Source: Devosia sediminis (GTDB taxonomy: Bacteria; Pseudomonadota; Alphaproteobacteria; Rhizobiales; Devosiaceae). From it: DNA of 64,000 nt. The position numbers and the translations under genes were made by a program. The notes under the pieces are model-generated. The model had not been told where the DNA came from, did not search any database, and was given only the letters and a program-made list of their open reading frames with translations. Location: contig NZ_JAEKMH010000001.1 of assembly GCF_016411825.1 (NCBI RefSeq), forward strand, positions 1,302,001 through 1,366,000, read 5' to 3'. Below, piece after piece: positions 20,135 through 28,276 of this stretch; positions within the stretch are counted from its first letter, which is position 1, and the number at the start of each line of letters is the position of its first letter.

Positions 20135-21109
20135 ATGGACGGCCGGCTTAATCAAAATGGCATCCCGCATGCCTTTGATCTGAACGCTGAGTTTGTGATC
20201 AATATCGCCGACTATGACGGGCGATTGCGAATTGGCGAGGGCCCGTTCTACTTCGAAATGGTGTGGGAGGCCTTGGGCCCCGATCGCGTCCGAGCGTACA
20301 ACTCAGGGGAAAACGTGGTCGGCGTTGCTGTGATCAGGAACCCGCCTAACCCTTCTGACCTAACCACTGACTTGTTACGGGGGCTCAACTACACCTCCCG
20401 CCTGCGTAATGTCACAGCTGGGGAATGGGCAGTGTTCATGAACGCGGATGGGAATTTCTTGATCGCCCGAGTCCTGCAGCTGCAGGATGTAAATGAGGAC
20501 CAACGGATCCTGAACATCGAATGCCGTGTGCATAGCGTGGGAGCCTCTGGTCATGAAATACGGCCATCGTCGGCGCCGGGGGTGGATGCGATAACCTCGG
20601 CAACTGAAGGGGTTCTCGCACCATCCGGGGGTGGAGATTTGGACAATCAGGCAGATGTTGCGTACGACCTCTACGGCCAAGTAGCGGTTGCTGCTGCAGT
20701 GGCCGAAGTGGGACTGATTGAGGCATTCCAAGCCTTCGATAGCTCGCCCAAGACACTGGAGCACGGCGGAATGGGCCACAACATGCCGCCGCCGGACATC
20801 CTCGTCGATGAACAGAGCCGTAGCGACGCATTGCAGGCTCTCCGGTCGCTTCAAGACTTACAGGATACGCGTGACGGCACAGCCTTTGCCAAAGTGGTTG
20901 AGGCCGGTCAGCTACTGCTTAAGGCTGCACAGGCTCTATGGTCTTGGATTGAGCCACGCTTCGGCAAATTTGCCGATAGTTTCGCTGACACTCTGGGTAA
21001 GACAGCGGCATCCAAGACTTGGCTCCTCAGCGTTATGATGGTTGCAACCGGTCAATTGACGAAGGTGGTTGAGTTGGTCGGACAGCTGTTGCCCACTTGG
21101 CCCATCTAG
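20135..21109 (+). CDS. Uncharacterised three-part protein with GHNMPP linker
   Basis: A 324-residue protein with GGAGGG four bases before the ATG. Part one (about 35-140) is a compact beta-rich domain with FEMVWEALG, YNSGENVVGVAVI and LNYTSRLRNVTAGEWAVFMN; I recall this pattern from other uncharacterised proteins but cannot name a family. Part two is a low-complexity linker containing EHGGMGHNMPPPDI (209-222), a motif I recognise from hypothetical proteins of Hyphomicrobiales and their phages. Part three (230-324) is helical, with KTWLLSVMMVATGQL and a hydrophobic end, perhaps a membrane or pore-forming segment. No catalytic motif is visible. Local composition looks less GC-rich than neighbouring housekeeping genes. 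A sensor-plus-membrane-effector or a phage lysis role is possible; neither is shown. Confidence 0.75.
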   Translation: MDGRLNQNGIPHAFDLNAEFVINIADYDGRLRIGEGPFYFEMVWEALGPDRVRAYNSGENVVGVAVIRNPPNPSDLTTDLLRGLNYTSRLRNVTAGEWAVFMNADGNFLIARVLQLQDVNEDQRILNIECRVHSVGASGHEIRPSSAPGVDAITSATEGVLAPSGGGDLDNQADVAYDLYGQVAVAAAVAEVGLIEAFQAFDSSPKTLEHGGMGHNMPPPDILVDEQSRSDALQALRSLQDLQDTRDGTAFAKVVEAGQLLLKAAQALWSWIEPRFGKFADSFADTLGKTAASKTWLLSVMMVATGQLTKVVELVGQLLPTWPI

Positions 21110-21148
21110 CGCCGCTTCAAGGTAAGGCTGAGGCGCCTTCAGCCCACG

Positions 21149-21238
21149 TCATTCTGCTGCCAAATGAACTTGCGCGTGATGCCATTCGATTTTGCGCGCT
21201 ACAGTTTCACGAGCGCGCGGATGGAGCGACCCAACCAT
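21149..21238 (-). CDS. Possible 29-residue peptide
   Basis: A minus-strand frame MVGSLHPRARETVARKIEWH continues for nine residues to TGA. GGGGAGG lies eight bases before the ATG, the only real support. It is basic and possibly helical. It sits between the island protein and the palindromic repeat and matches nothing I know. It could well be chance. Confidence 0.25.
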   Translation of the reverse strand: MVGSLHPRARETVARKIEWHHAQVHLAAE

Positions 21239-21348
21239 GCCCGGTTCCTCCCCGCAACTGTTCGCTGCAGTCCGTCCGGTGCGGAAAGGATGCAGGGAGT
21301 ATGCGGGAAGATTTGAGGGCGGGGATAAGATTTTTGGAAGACGGGCCT

Positions 21349-21490
21349 TCCTCTCCGTCTGCGGGAGAGGAGGGCTGCCGAAAGGCAGAGAGAAGGGCGC
21401 GGCTCCCACTGACTTAACGGGGTCGGTGTCTGTTGCACCCCCCTCCACCGCCTAAGGCGGTCCCCCTCCCCCGTGAACGGGGGAGGAAGA
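21349..21490. repeat. Palindromic intergenic repeat cluster
   Basis: Several GC-rich inverted repeats in a row: CTTCCTCTCC against GGAGAGGAGG; CTGCC-GAAA-GGCAG with a GNRA loop; ACCGCC-N3-GGCGGT; and CCTCCCCCG-TGAA-CGGGGGAGG (9-bp stem). The CCCCTCC..GGCGGT..CCCCCTCCCCC style is typical of intergenic repeats scattered in Hyphomicrobiales genomes. It closes the island on the lolD side and sits just past the lolD stop, so it may also serve as a 3' stabiliser. Confidence 0.65.
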
Positions 21491-21504
21491 CACCGAGTTC
21501 TTCT

Positions 21505-22191
21505 TTACAGCGTATGCGGAACCACCAGCCCGCCCTTGAGCGTGACGATGCGGTCGGCACGGCGGGCGAGGTCGTGGTTGTGGGTGGCGATCAGAGCGGC
21601 AGCGCCTTCGTTCTTGATCAGGTCCTTGAGGGCCTCAAAGACGAGGTCGCTGGTTTCCGGATCGAGATTGCCGGTGGGTTCGTCGGCGAGGATGACGCGC
21701 GGGTGATTGGCGGCCGCGCGGGCAATGGCGATGCGCTGCTGTTCGCCGCCCGAGAGTTCAGCCGGACGGTGGCTGGCGCGGGGGGCGACGCCGAGAAGAT
21801 CGAGAAGTTCCATGCCCCGGGCTTCGGCGGCCTTCTGGTCCTTGCCGGCGATGAGCTGGGGCATGACCACGTTTTCAAGCGCCGTGAATTCAGGCAGCAG
21901 GTGGTGGAACTGGTAAACATAGCCAACGGTCGAGCGGCGGAGCTGGGTGCGAGCCCGGTCGCCGAGCTTGCTGGTCGGCTGGCCGACGATCTCGATTTCC
22001 CCGCCCTGCGGCGATTCGAGGAGACCGCAGAGATGCAGCAGCGTCGACTTGCCGGCGCCCGAGGGCGCAACGAGGGCCACCAGCTCGCCGCTCTCGACAG
22101 TGAGGTCGGCGGCTTCGAGCACGCGGACTTGGCGTTCGCCCTCGCCATAGTGGCGGTGGACGCCCGACAGTTTCAGATGCGGCTTACTCAT
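21505..22191 (-). CDS. lolD: Lipoprotein-releasing ABC transporter ATPase LolD
   Basis: ATPase of the LolCDE complex that extracts lipoproteins from the inner membrane for delivery to LolA. The 228-residue protein has Walker [12 protein letters not shown] near 43, the signature [14 protein letters not shown] near 145 and Walker [12 protein letters not shown] near 168. MacB/LolD-type subunits share this length. It overlaps lolC by eight bases, leaving little doubt about the partner. In related genomes dnaE normally follows at once; here about 4 kb of island separates them. Confidence 0.95.
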   Translation of the reverse strand: MSKPHLKLSGVHRHYGEGERQVRVLEAADLTVESGELVALVAPSGAGKSTLLHLCGLLESPQGGEIEIVGQPTSKLGDRARTQLRRSTVGYVYQFHHLLPEFTALENVVMPQLIAGKDQKAAEARGMELLDLLGVAPRASHRPAELSGGEQQRIAIARAAANHPRVILADEPTGNLDPETSDLVFEALKDLIKNEGAAALIATHNHDLARRADRIVTLKGGLVVPHTL

Positions 22192-23557
22192 AACGCAGCG
22201 CCTCCACCGGGTCGTACTGGGCGGCGCGCCAGGCCGGATAGAGCGTGGCGAGGAAGCTCAGCCCCAGGGCCATGGTGACGACCACGGTGACTTCCACCGG
22301 ATCGGTGCGGCTGGGGAGCGAGGACAGGAAGAAGACTTCTGGCGGGAACAGGGTGATGCCCAGGAGATTGGAAATAGAGGAGCGCAGGAATTCGGCATTG
22401 GCGGCGACGATGAGGCCGATGACCGTACCCGCCAGCGTGCCGACCACGCCGATCGTGGTGCCGGTGATGGAAAAAACCCGCATGATCGATCCGCGCGTGG
22501 CGCCCATGGTGCGCAACACGGCGATGTCGGCGCTCTTGTCCTTCACCAGCATGATGAGGCTGGAAATGATGTTGAAGGCGGCCACGAGAATGATCATCGA
22601 GAGGATGGTGAACATCACCACGCGCTCCACCTGGAGGGCGGAGAAGAAGGTCTCGTTGCGCTGCTGCCAATCGGTCAGGACCATGGGCCGGAGGTCGGTC
22701 TGGTCGAGCAGGTTGCGGCGGACCTGGGCGACCTGATCGGGGTCCTCGATGAAGATCTCGACAGCGGAGGCGCGTGGGATGCGCTCATAGGCGGCGTCGA
22801 TTTCTTCGTCACTGGCGAGCGGGTCGAGCGGGCCCATGCCGGGCTTCAGGACCTCGTCGACCATGCGAAAATAATCCTGCGCCGGTTCGAGCGGCATATA
22901 CATGAAGTAGCTGTCGAACTCGACCATGCCCAGATTGTAGATGACGTTGACCGGGTAGGACCGGATCTGCGGCGTCGAGCCAAAGGGCGTCATGGCGCCC
23001 TCGGGATTGATGATCTGCACCTCGTCGCCAATGCCGACGCCAAGCGTCTGCGCCAGGCGATAGCCGATGGCGACGCCGCGACTGTCGTCCCACTGGTCGA
23101 AACCGCCCTGCTCCGCAGCATTATAGAGGAGATCGAGCTTCTTGAGATTCTCTTCATCCATGCCGCGCACGGTGACGCCGGCGGATGAGCCGACGCCGGA
23201 GGCCAGGACCTGGCCCTCGACGAAGGAGACGGCAAAGGTGACGCCGTCGACCTGTTCGAGCGCCTTTACCGTTTCCTCGTAGTCGGTGAACTGGCTCTCG
23301 ATGGGATAGCCGGTGAAATGGCCGTTGAGGCCGAGAATCTTGTCGAGCAACTCGCCGCGGAAGCCGTTCATGACGGACATGACGACGATCAGCGTCGCCA
23401 CGCCGATGGCCACGCCGACCATGGTGAGGCTGGCAATGACGGATATGAAGGCTTCCTTGCGGCGGGCGCGCAGGTAGCGCCCGGCAATCATCCACTCAAA
23501 CCGGGAGAAGGGACGGGTTGCCCTGCCTCCCGGAGCTGCGCGCGCGCTGTCGGTCAA
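22184..23557 (-). CDS. lolC: Lipoprotein-releasing permease LolC/LolE
   Basis: Integral membrane half of the LolCDE lipoprotein exporter. The 457-residue protein has one N-terminal membrane segment after the [20 protein letters not shown] lead, a large periplasmic domain (about 60-300) and three C-terminal membrane segments with the FtsX-like [20 protein letters not shown] motif near 345. Only one permease gene is present, as in most alphaproteobacteria, so it probably acts as a homodimer. It overlaps proS upstream by four bases and lolD downstream by eight, forming the unit proS-lolC-lolD. Confidence 0.95.
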   Translation of the reverse strand: MTDSARAAPGGRATRPFSRFEWMIAGRYLRARRKEAFISVIASLTMVGVAIGVATLIVVMSVMNGFRGELLDKILGLNGHFTGYPIESQFTDYEETVKALEQVDGVTFAVSFVEGQVLASGVGSSAGVTVRGMDEENLKKLDLLYNAAEQGGFDQWDDSRGVAIGYRLAQTLGVGIGDEVQIINPEGAMTPFGSTPQIRSYPVNVIYNLGMVEFDSYFMYMPLEPAQDYFRMVDEVLKPGMGPLDPLASDEEIDAAYERIPRASAVEIFIEDPDQVAQVRRNLLDQTDLRPMVLTDWQQRNETFFSALQVERVVMFTILSMIILVAAFNIISSLIMLVKDKSADIAVLRTMGATRGSIMRVFSITGTTIGVVGTLAGTVIGLIVAANAEFLRSSISNLLGITLFPPEVFFLSSLPSRTDPVEVTVVVTMALGLSFLATLYPAWRAAQYDPVEALRYE

Positions 23558-24903
23558 ATGTCGGTCATCCGCTGGGGTTCGATCAGGCCTGTGAGGCGTG
23601 CGACGGCCTCGGTGAGCGGCAGAGTTTCGCGCTCGCCGGTCTTGCGATGTTTGATCTCGACTTCGCCCGATTTAAGGCCGCGCGGCCCGAGGATGACCTG
23701 ATAGGGAATACCAACGAGGTCGGCGGTGGCGAACTTGGAGCCGGCCGGCTGGTCGCGATCATCATAGAGCATGTCGAGGCCGGCTGCGACGAGCTCGGCA
23801 TAGAGCTTGTCGCAGGCGGCATCGGTTTCGGCGTCGCCGGCCTTGAGATTGATCAGCACGGCCTCGAAGGGCGCGACCGAGACCGGCCAGACAATGCCGT
23901 TCTCGTCATGGCTGGCTTCGATGATGGCAGGGACGACGCGCGTCGGGCCGATGCCGTAGGAGCCCATGTGCACGGCAATGTTCTTGCCATCGGGACCGGT
24001 CACGTTTGCCTTCATCGGATCGGAATACTTGGTGCCGAAGTAGAAGATGTGGCCGACCTCGATGCCGCGGGCCATGAGCTGCTTTTCGGCAGGCACTTCG
24101 GCGCGGAAGGTGGCCTCGTCGGTCATTTCGTCGGTGGCGGCAAAGAGCGAGGTCCAATCCTTGAAGATCGGCTCGAGGTCGCCGCGGAAATCGGTATCGA
24201 TGGGCGGAATGGGCTTATCCAGCAGGTCCTTGTCGAGGAAGACCCCGCTCTCGCCTGTATCGGCCAGGACGTGGAACTCGTAGGAGAGGTTGCCGCCGAT
24301 GGGGCCGGTATCGGCGCGCATGGGAATGCCGACCAGGCCCATGCGCCGGAAGGTGCGAAGGTAGGCCACGAACATGCGCTGGAAGGCCGCGACGGCGGCG
24401 GGCTCGTCGAGGTCGAAGCTGTAGGCGTCCTTCATCAGGAATTCGCGGCTGCGCATGGTGCCGAAGCGGGGGCGGACTTCGTCGCGGAACTTCCACTGGA
24501 TGTGGTAGAGATTGAGCGGCAGGTCCTTGTAGGATTTCACATAGGTCCGGAAGATGTCGGTGATCATCTCCTCATTGGTCGGACCATAGAGGAACTCGCG
24601 CTCGTGCCGATCCTCGACGCGCAGCATTTCCTTGCCATAGGCATCGTAGCGGCCCGACTCGCGCCAGAGATCGGCGGACTGGATGGTGGGCATGAGCAGT
24701 TGAATCGCGCCGGAGCGGTTCTGCTCCTCCTCGATGATCTTCTGCACCTTCATCAGCACCTTGTAGCCGAGGGGCAGCCAGGAATAGAGCCCGGAAGCCT
24801 GCTGGCGGATCATGCCGGCGCGCAGCATCAGGCGGTGGGAGACGATCTCGGCTTCCTTGGGAACGTCGCGGAGCACCGGCAGGAAATAGCGGGAAAGGCG
24901 CAT
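23554..24903 (-). CDS. proS: Prolyl-tRNA synthetase
   Basis: Class II synthetase charging tRNA-Pro. From ATG 24903 the protein is 449 residues, the short alphaproteobacterial type without the large editing insertion. Motif 2 text such as [20 protein letters not shown] near 150 and motif 3-type [13 protein letters not shown] are visible, with a C-terminal anticodon-binding domain. A further 26 codons are open upstream, but [20 protein letters not shown] is the conserved start and GGAG lies five bases before it. First gene of proS-lolC-lolD and divergent from a probable small RNA. Confidence 0.96.
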   Translation of the reverse strand: MRLSRYFLPVLRDVPKEAEIVSHRLMLRAGMIRQQASGLYSWLPLGYKVLMKVQKIIEEEQNRSGAIQLLMPTIQSADLWRESGRYDAYGKEMLRVEDRHEREFLYGPTNEEMITDIFRTYVKSYKDLPLNLYHIQWKFRDEVRPRFGTMRSREFLMKDAYSFDLDEPAAVAAFQRMFVAYLRTFRRMGLVGIPMRADTGPIGGNLSYEFHVLADTGESGVFLDKDLLDKPIPPIDTDFRGDLEPIFKDWTSLFAATDEMTDEATFRAEVPAEKQLMARGIEVGHIFYFGTKYSDPMKANVTGPDGKNIAVHMGSYGIGPTRVVPAIIEASHDENGIVWPVSVAPFEAVLINLKAGDAETDAACDKLYAELVAAGLDMLYDDRDQPAGSKFATADLVGIPYQVILGPRGLKSGEVEIKHRKTGERETLPLTEAVARLTGLIEPQRMTDI

Positions 24904-25005
24904 GATAACTCCGAAGAAAGCGGCTTCGACTCGTGGGTTTCGTTGATGCCCACTCAAAGCGCAAGCGTCCATTCGATGCAAGCATGCAAGCTATGCAGAA
25001 TCTGC

Positions 25006-25034
25006 TTGGCAGACCGATTTTCTGTTGTTAGGGT
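25006..25034 (+). promoter_or_regulatory. Promoter of the probable small RNA
   Basis: TTGGCA (25006-25011) and TAGGGT (25029-25034) are 17 bases apart, a reasonable housekeeping promoter. Transcription would start near 25041, with no open frame before the terminator. Confidence 0.5.
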
Positions 25035-25040
25035 CCGGCC

Positions 25041-25181
25041 CAATAAAACAAAGGCGGCCCAAACCGCCGGACGTCGACAACGTCAAGGGAGGAGCGTTGG
25101 CAGCCGCTTCAGTAGCGCGCCTAAGACCAACGTATTGTCGAACAAACTCATTCAAGCGGGGCCTTCGTGCCCCGCTTTTTT
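25041..25181 (+). ncRNA. Probable structured small RNA
   Basis: About 140 bases between proS and the YjbR gene. Four local hairpins follow one another: GGCGG-N6-CCGCC (25053-25068), GACGT-N5-ACGTC (25070-25084), a longer arm CGTTGG..CCAACG (25095-25132) enclosing CGCT-N5-AGCG, and the terminator stem AAGCGGGG-N8-CCCCGCTT (25154-25177) with a T-tract. A purine-rich GGGAGGAG is exposed between arms two and three. There is a plausible promoter upstream and no ORF of note inside. The structure is unlike tRNA, tmRNA or RNase P RNA. It may belong to one of the alphaproteobacterial sRNA families, but I cannot assign it. Confidence 0.6.
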
Positions 25182-25184
25182 ATT
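25154..25184 (+). terminator. Rho-independent terminator
   Basis: 8-bp stem AAGCGGGG/CCCCGCTT (25154-25161 and 25170-25177) with an eight-base loop, followed by TTTTTATTTT. It reads on the plus strand, where no protein gene lies upstream (proS runs the other way), so it must end a separate plus-strand transcript. Confidence 0.9.
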
Positions 25185-25199
25185 TTGGATCAAGGCTCT

Positions 25200-25523
25200 A
25201 TGGCTGACACCGAAACCTTCAAGCGAATTGCGATCGCCCTGCCCGAGGTGACGTCCGCACCGCATTTCGATCGCCTGGCCTTCAAGGTAAAACGCATCTT
25301 CGCGACGCTGGCCGCGGACGGGAAGACAGCAAACCTCAAGTTCACGCCGGAGGAACAAGAGTTCAAGTGCATGGTGGCGCCGGAGGTGTTTCAGGCGATC
25401 GACAATGGCTGGGGGCGGCAGGGCTGGACGACCATCGACATTGCCGCTGCCAGTGACGCGGACATCGAGGCGGCGCTGGCCATGGCGCATGCGCATGCCA
25501 TCGGACCCGCGCCCAAGCGCTGA
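25200..25523 (+). CDS. YjbR/MmcQ-family DNA-binding-fold protein
   Basis: A 107-residue protein of the YjbR (MmcQ) fold, small cyclic proteins related in shape to CyaY and T4 MotA. Family marks are ALPEVTSAPHFDRLAFKV near residue 10, the LAADGKTANLKF strand near 38 and a GWGRQGWTTIDI segment near 73. ATG 25200 with AAGG four bases upstream is used instead of an earlier GTG-type start inside the terminator. Stands alone on the plus strand after the sRNA terminator. Biological role not established for the family. Confidence 0.75.
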   Translation: MADTETFKRIAIALPEVTSAPHFDRLAFKVKRIFATLAADGKTANLKFTPEEQEFKCMVAPEVFQAIDNGWGRQGWTTIDIAAASDADIEAALAMAHAHAIGPAPKR

Positions 25524-25536
25524 GGCGGAAAGGCCC

Positions 25537-26001
25537 TCAGCCGCAGGCGTCGAGCATGCCGCCGAAGGAATCGGCAAAGGCGCCGCCTTCAAAGTAATAG
25601 GCCTGGCCTTCGACAATGACCTCGACCTGACCGGACGCCGCATAGAGAGCCTGAGCGACTTCGACGGTCGGCGCTGTGTCGCTGCTGGCACTCGCCATCA
25701 GGAAGCCGCCATTGTCACCGAGCAGGACCGGGACGGGAAAGGTGACGCCTGATGCGGTGATCGTGACTTCCGAACCGGATTGCACAACGCCAGGGGCACT
25801 GGTGATCAACTGGATATGGAAAGTGCCCGATCCCATGAGGCAGCCGAGAATGAAGCTGGTATCGCCCATTTCATCAAAGGCTGTAACGGCGTTCAGGACC
25901 TGGCCATTGCCATAGTCGTTGAGCACATGATCCCAGGCCAGAACCGTACCCGGCATGGCGATGGCAAGTATTGCGGTTGACAAGACAGCGCTGAATTTCA
26001 T
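25537..26001 (-). CDS. Secreted hypothetical protein
   Basis: A 154-residue protein with a clear Sec signal peptide (MKFSAVLSTAILAIAMPG with cleavage near VLA-W). The mature part has a glycine-rich beta character and only two cysteines (near ILGCLMG and at DACG), probably one disulfide. ATG 26001 is chosen because GGAGG lies five bases upstream; eight more codons are open above it. The overall look resembles small periplasmic proteins common in Hyphomicrobiales, but I recognise no named family. Convergent with the YjbR gene. Confidence 0.7.
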   Translation of the reverse strand: MKFSAVLSTAILAIAMPGTVLAWDHVLNDYGNGQVLNAVTAFDEMGDTSFILGCLMGSGTFHIQLITSAPGVVQSGSEVTITASGVTFPVPVLLGDNGGFLMASASSDTAPTVEVAQALYAASGQVEVIVEGQAYYFEGGAFADSFGGMLDACG

Positions 26002-26060
26002 GCAGACCTCCACTGACATAGTCATGGCACGAAGCCGGTCAGTTGGCAGCCCCCGTTATT

Positions 26061-26312
26061 TCAGCGGTTCCAGTAAGCCTGGATCAGTGGATTGCTGATG
26101 CCCCAGAGCAAGAGCGCTGTCAGCCCGGCCGCGAGCACGGTGGTGATCAGGGCCTTGGTGATGAGGCGGGGCTTGATGGGCGCGCCGGGATCGGAACCAG
26201 CGACGATGTCGGCGCCGACCTCATGGTGGCTGTGGCTGCCAATGGGCAGCACGGCCACAAAGGTGAGCCACCAGACGACGAAATAGACAGCGAGGAGGGA
26301 TCCGACTTGCAT
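26061..26312 (-). CDS. DUF1467 family small membrane protein
   Basis: An 83-residue inner-membrane protein with two hydrophobic helices: SLLAVYFVVWWLTFVAVLPI near the start and TTVLAAGLTALLLWG near the end. The loop between them holds GSHSHHEVGADIVAGSDPGAP, a conserved stretch in the DUF1467 family. Proteins of this family usually sit between rnj and proS in Hyphomicrobiales, as here. The role is unknown; the two His in the loop might bind a metal. Confidence 0.8.
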   Translation of the reverse strand: MQVGSLLAVYFVVWWLTFVAVLPIGSHSHHEVGADIVAGSDPGAPIKPRLITKALITTVLAAGLTALLLWGISNPLIQAYWNR

Positions 26313-26355
26313 GGACGAGGCCTTTCACAGGCTTTTCCTATAGCCCACCGGGTCA

Positions 26356-26526
26356 TTCCCGCGAAAGCGGGAACCTCCGTTTCCTATTGCCGCACCGGCC
26401 GGGCCAGGCCGGCACCGACAGCCCCACCCTTGATCCCTCCCCACAAGGGGGAGGGAGACGATGAACACTTGCGGTCGTCCTGCGCCTCCCTCCCCCTTCT
26501 TCAGGGGGAGGCTGGGTGGGGGGCCC
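26356..26526. repeat. Palindromic intergenic repeat cluster
   Basis: TTCCCGC-GAAA-GCGGGAA (26356-26373) within GTCATTCCCGCGAAAGCGGG, then CCCTCCCC-ACAA-GGGGGAGGG (about 26435-26456) and CTCCCCCT-N5-AGGGGGAG (about 26490-26512). A copy related to the first palindrome lies at 29125. The cluster fills the gap between rnj and the DUF1467 gene, where related genomes often carry a methylmalonyl-CoA epimerase gene. Confidence 0.65.
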
Positions 26527-26528
26527 AA

Positions 26529-28202
26529 TCAGACCCGATGCACGAAGATCGAGACGTTGGGCTTGCGGCCCCAGAAGGCGTTGACTTCGTTGCGGATGGC
26601 CTTGAACAGGGCCGAGTTCAGCACTTCGGTGTCGCTGCGGCGCTTGGCCGGCATCGACTTGATGACGCCGGCAATGGTGTCCTCGATGAGGTCGGTCACC
26701 GACTCCTCGTCGGTCTCGGGCAGCCCTTCGATCATCATGTCGGGGCCGGACACGACCTGGCCGCCGCCATTGACGCAGAGACTGACGACGATCATGCCGC
26801 CGAAGGACAGGCGCCGCCGGCCCTTTACGCCGCTTTCCTCGGGCGTGCAGAGCACGAGGCCGTCGAGATAGAGTTCGCCGGTCCGCACCTCGGCCGGATA
26901 GGCCATGGGTTCGGGGAAGAGCCGCACCATGTCACCATTGCGCGCTTCGCAGACATTGGGAATGCCTTCTTCGCGGCCGAGCTTGGCATGGGCCAGCAGA
27001 TGCATGGATTCGCCATGGACCGGCACGAGAACCTGCGGCTTGACCCAGGAATAGAGCTTGCGCAGTTCGCCGCGGCGCGGGTGGCCGGTGACGTGCACCA
27101 AGGCGTCGCCGGCGGTGATCACCTCTATGCCCTTGTCGATTAACAGGTTCTGGATGTCGATGACTTCGCGCTCATTGCCGGGAATGGCCCAGGACGAGAA
27201 GATCATGCGGTCGCCGGCATTGAGATCGATCACCGGATGGTCGCCGCGCGCGATACGGGCAATGGCGGCGCGAGCTTCGCCCTGGCTGCCGGTACAGATC
27301 AGCACGCACTTGTCGCGGGCAATGGTCTTGTAGGCGTCCTGGTCATGGAGGGTCGGTAGGCCTTCGAGCATGCCCAGTTCGCGGGCAATGCCCATGATGC
27401 GATGGAGCGAGCGGCCCGAGAGCACGACCTGGCGGCCGGCCTGGTGGGCGGCACGCACGATAGACACGACGCGCCCGACATTGGAGGCAAACGTGGTGAC
27501 GGCGACGCGGTGTGGCGCGTCGGCGATGAGTTCGGCCAGGTTGCGGCCGATCTCTTCCTCGGAGGGGCTTTCGCCTTCCTTCATGGCATTGGTCGAGTCG
27601 CAGATCAGCGCCAGCGGCAGGTCGCTCTCGGTGCCGATGCGCTCCATGCGCGCAAAATCGGTCGGCGCACCCATGGTCGGCGTCGGGTCGAGCTTCCAGT
27701 CGCCGGTATGAAGGGCGCGGCCGACCGGGGTGGTGATCAGCAGGGCGTTCGATTCCGGGATGGAGTGGGCGACATTGATCGCCTCGATGGTGAAGGGCCC
27801 GACCGTAAAGGGCTTGCCCGGCTGCATGATGGTGACGTCGACATTTTCGACGATGCCGTCCCCTGCCCGCTTGGCCGCCAGCATGGCGGCGGTAAAGGGC
27901 GTGGCATAGACCGGACGATCGAAAACCGGCCAGAGATCGAGCACGGCGCCGTAATGGTCTTCGTGGCTGTGAGTGAGGATCAGCGCCAGAACGTCGTCGG
28001 CGTTTTCCTCGAGAAATTCGGGATTGGCCATGATCAGCTCGATCCCCGGCAGATCGGGGCCGCCGAAGCTGACGCCGCAATCGATCACGATCCACTTGCG
28101 GCGGTTGGCCGGGCCGAAGCCGTAGGCGCCCATATTCATGCCGATCTCGCCGACGCCGCCAAGCGGCACAAAGACGAGTTCATCCCTTTGGTTCTTAGCC
28201 AT
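26529..28202 (-). CDS. rnj: Ribonuclease J
   Basis: Metallo-beta-lactamase/beta-CASP nuclease with 5'-3' exo- and endonuclease activity, used for rRNA 5' maturation and mRNA decay. The 557-residue protein has the zinc motif THSHEDHYGAV near 77, the beta-CASP insert (about 210-350, with CTGSQGEARAAIARIARGDH) and the late VPVHGESMHLLAHAKL motif near 385. Length is standard. It follows birA by 74 bases and is probably read from the nuo-birA side or from its own promoter. Confidence 0.95.
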   Translation of the reverse strand: MAKNQRDELVFVPLGGVGEIGMNMGAYGFGPANRRKWIVIDCGVSFGGPDLPGIELIMANPEFLEENADDVLALILTHSHEDHYGAVLDLWPVFDRPVYATPFTAAMLAAKRAGDGIVENVDVTIMQPGKPFTVGPFTIEAINVAHSIPESNALLITTPVGRALHTGDWKLDPTPTMGAPTDFARMERIGTESDLPLALICDSTNAMKEGESPSEEEIGRNLAELIADAPHRVAVTTFASNVGRVVSIVRAAHQAGRQVVLSGRSLHRIMGIARELGMLEGLPTLHDQDAYKTIARDKCVLICTGSQGEARAAIARIARGDHPVIDLNAGDRMIFSSWAIPGNEREVIDIQNLLIDKGIEVITAGDALVHVTGHPRRGELRKLYSWVKPQVLVPVHGESMHLLAHAKLGREEGIPNVCEARNGDMVRLFPEPMAYPAEVRTGELYLDGLVLCTPEESGVKGRRRLSFGGMIVVSLCVNGGGQVVSGPDMMIEGLPETDEESVTDLIEDTIAGVIKSMPAKRRSDTEVLNSALFKAIRNEVNAFWGRKPNVSIFVHRV

Positions 28203-28276
28203 GGGGCTTTCTATTCCTTATGTCCGGGCGGACGCCGGGCGAACTCATGGTCGCCGGTCACCCTGCCCTGTTGTGG

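Noticed and set aside
17354-21504. Complete prophage
   Set aside because: No integrase, capsid, portal or terminase; only a tail-like fragment and cargo.
25041-25181. 6S RNA as identity of the small RNA
   Set aside because: 6S forms one long rod with a central bubble; this sequence folds into several short local hairpins.
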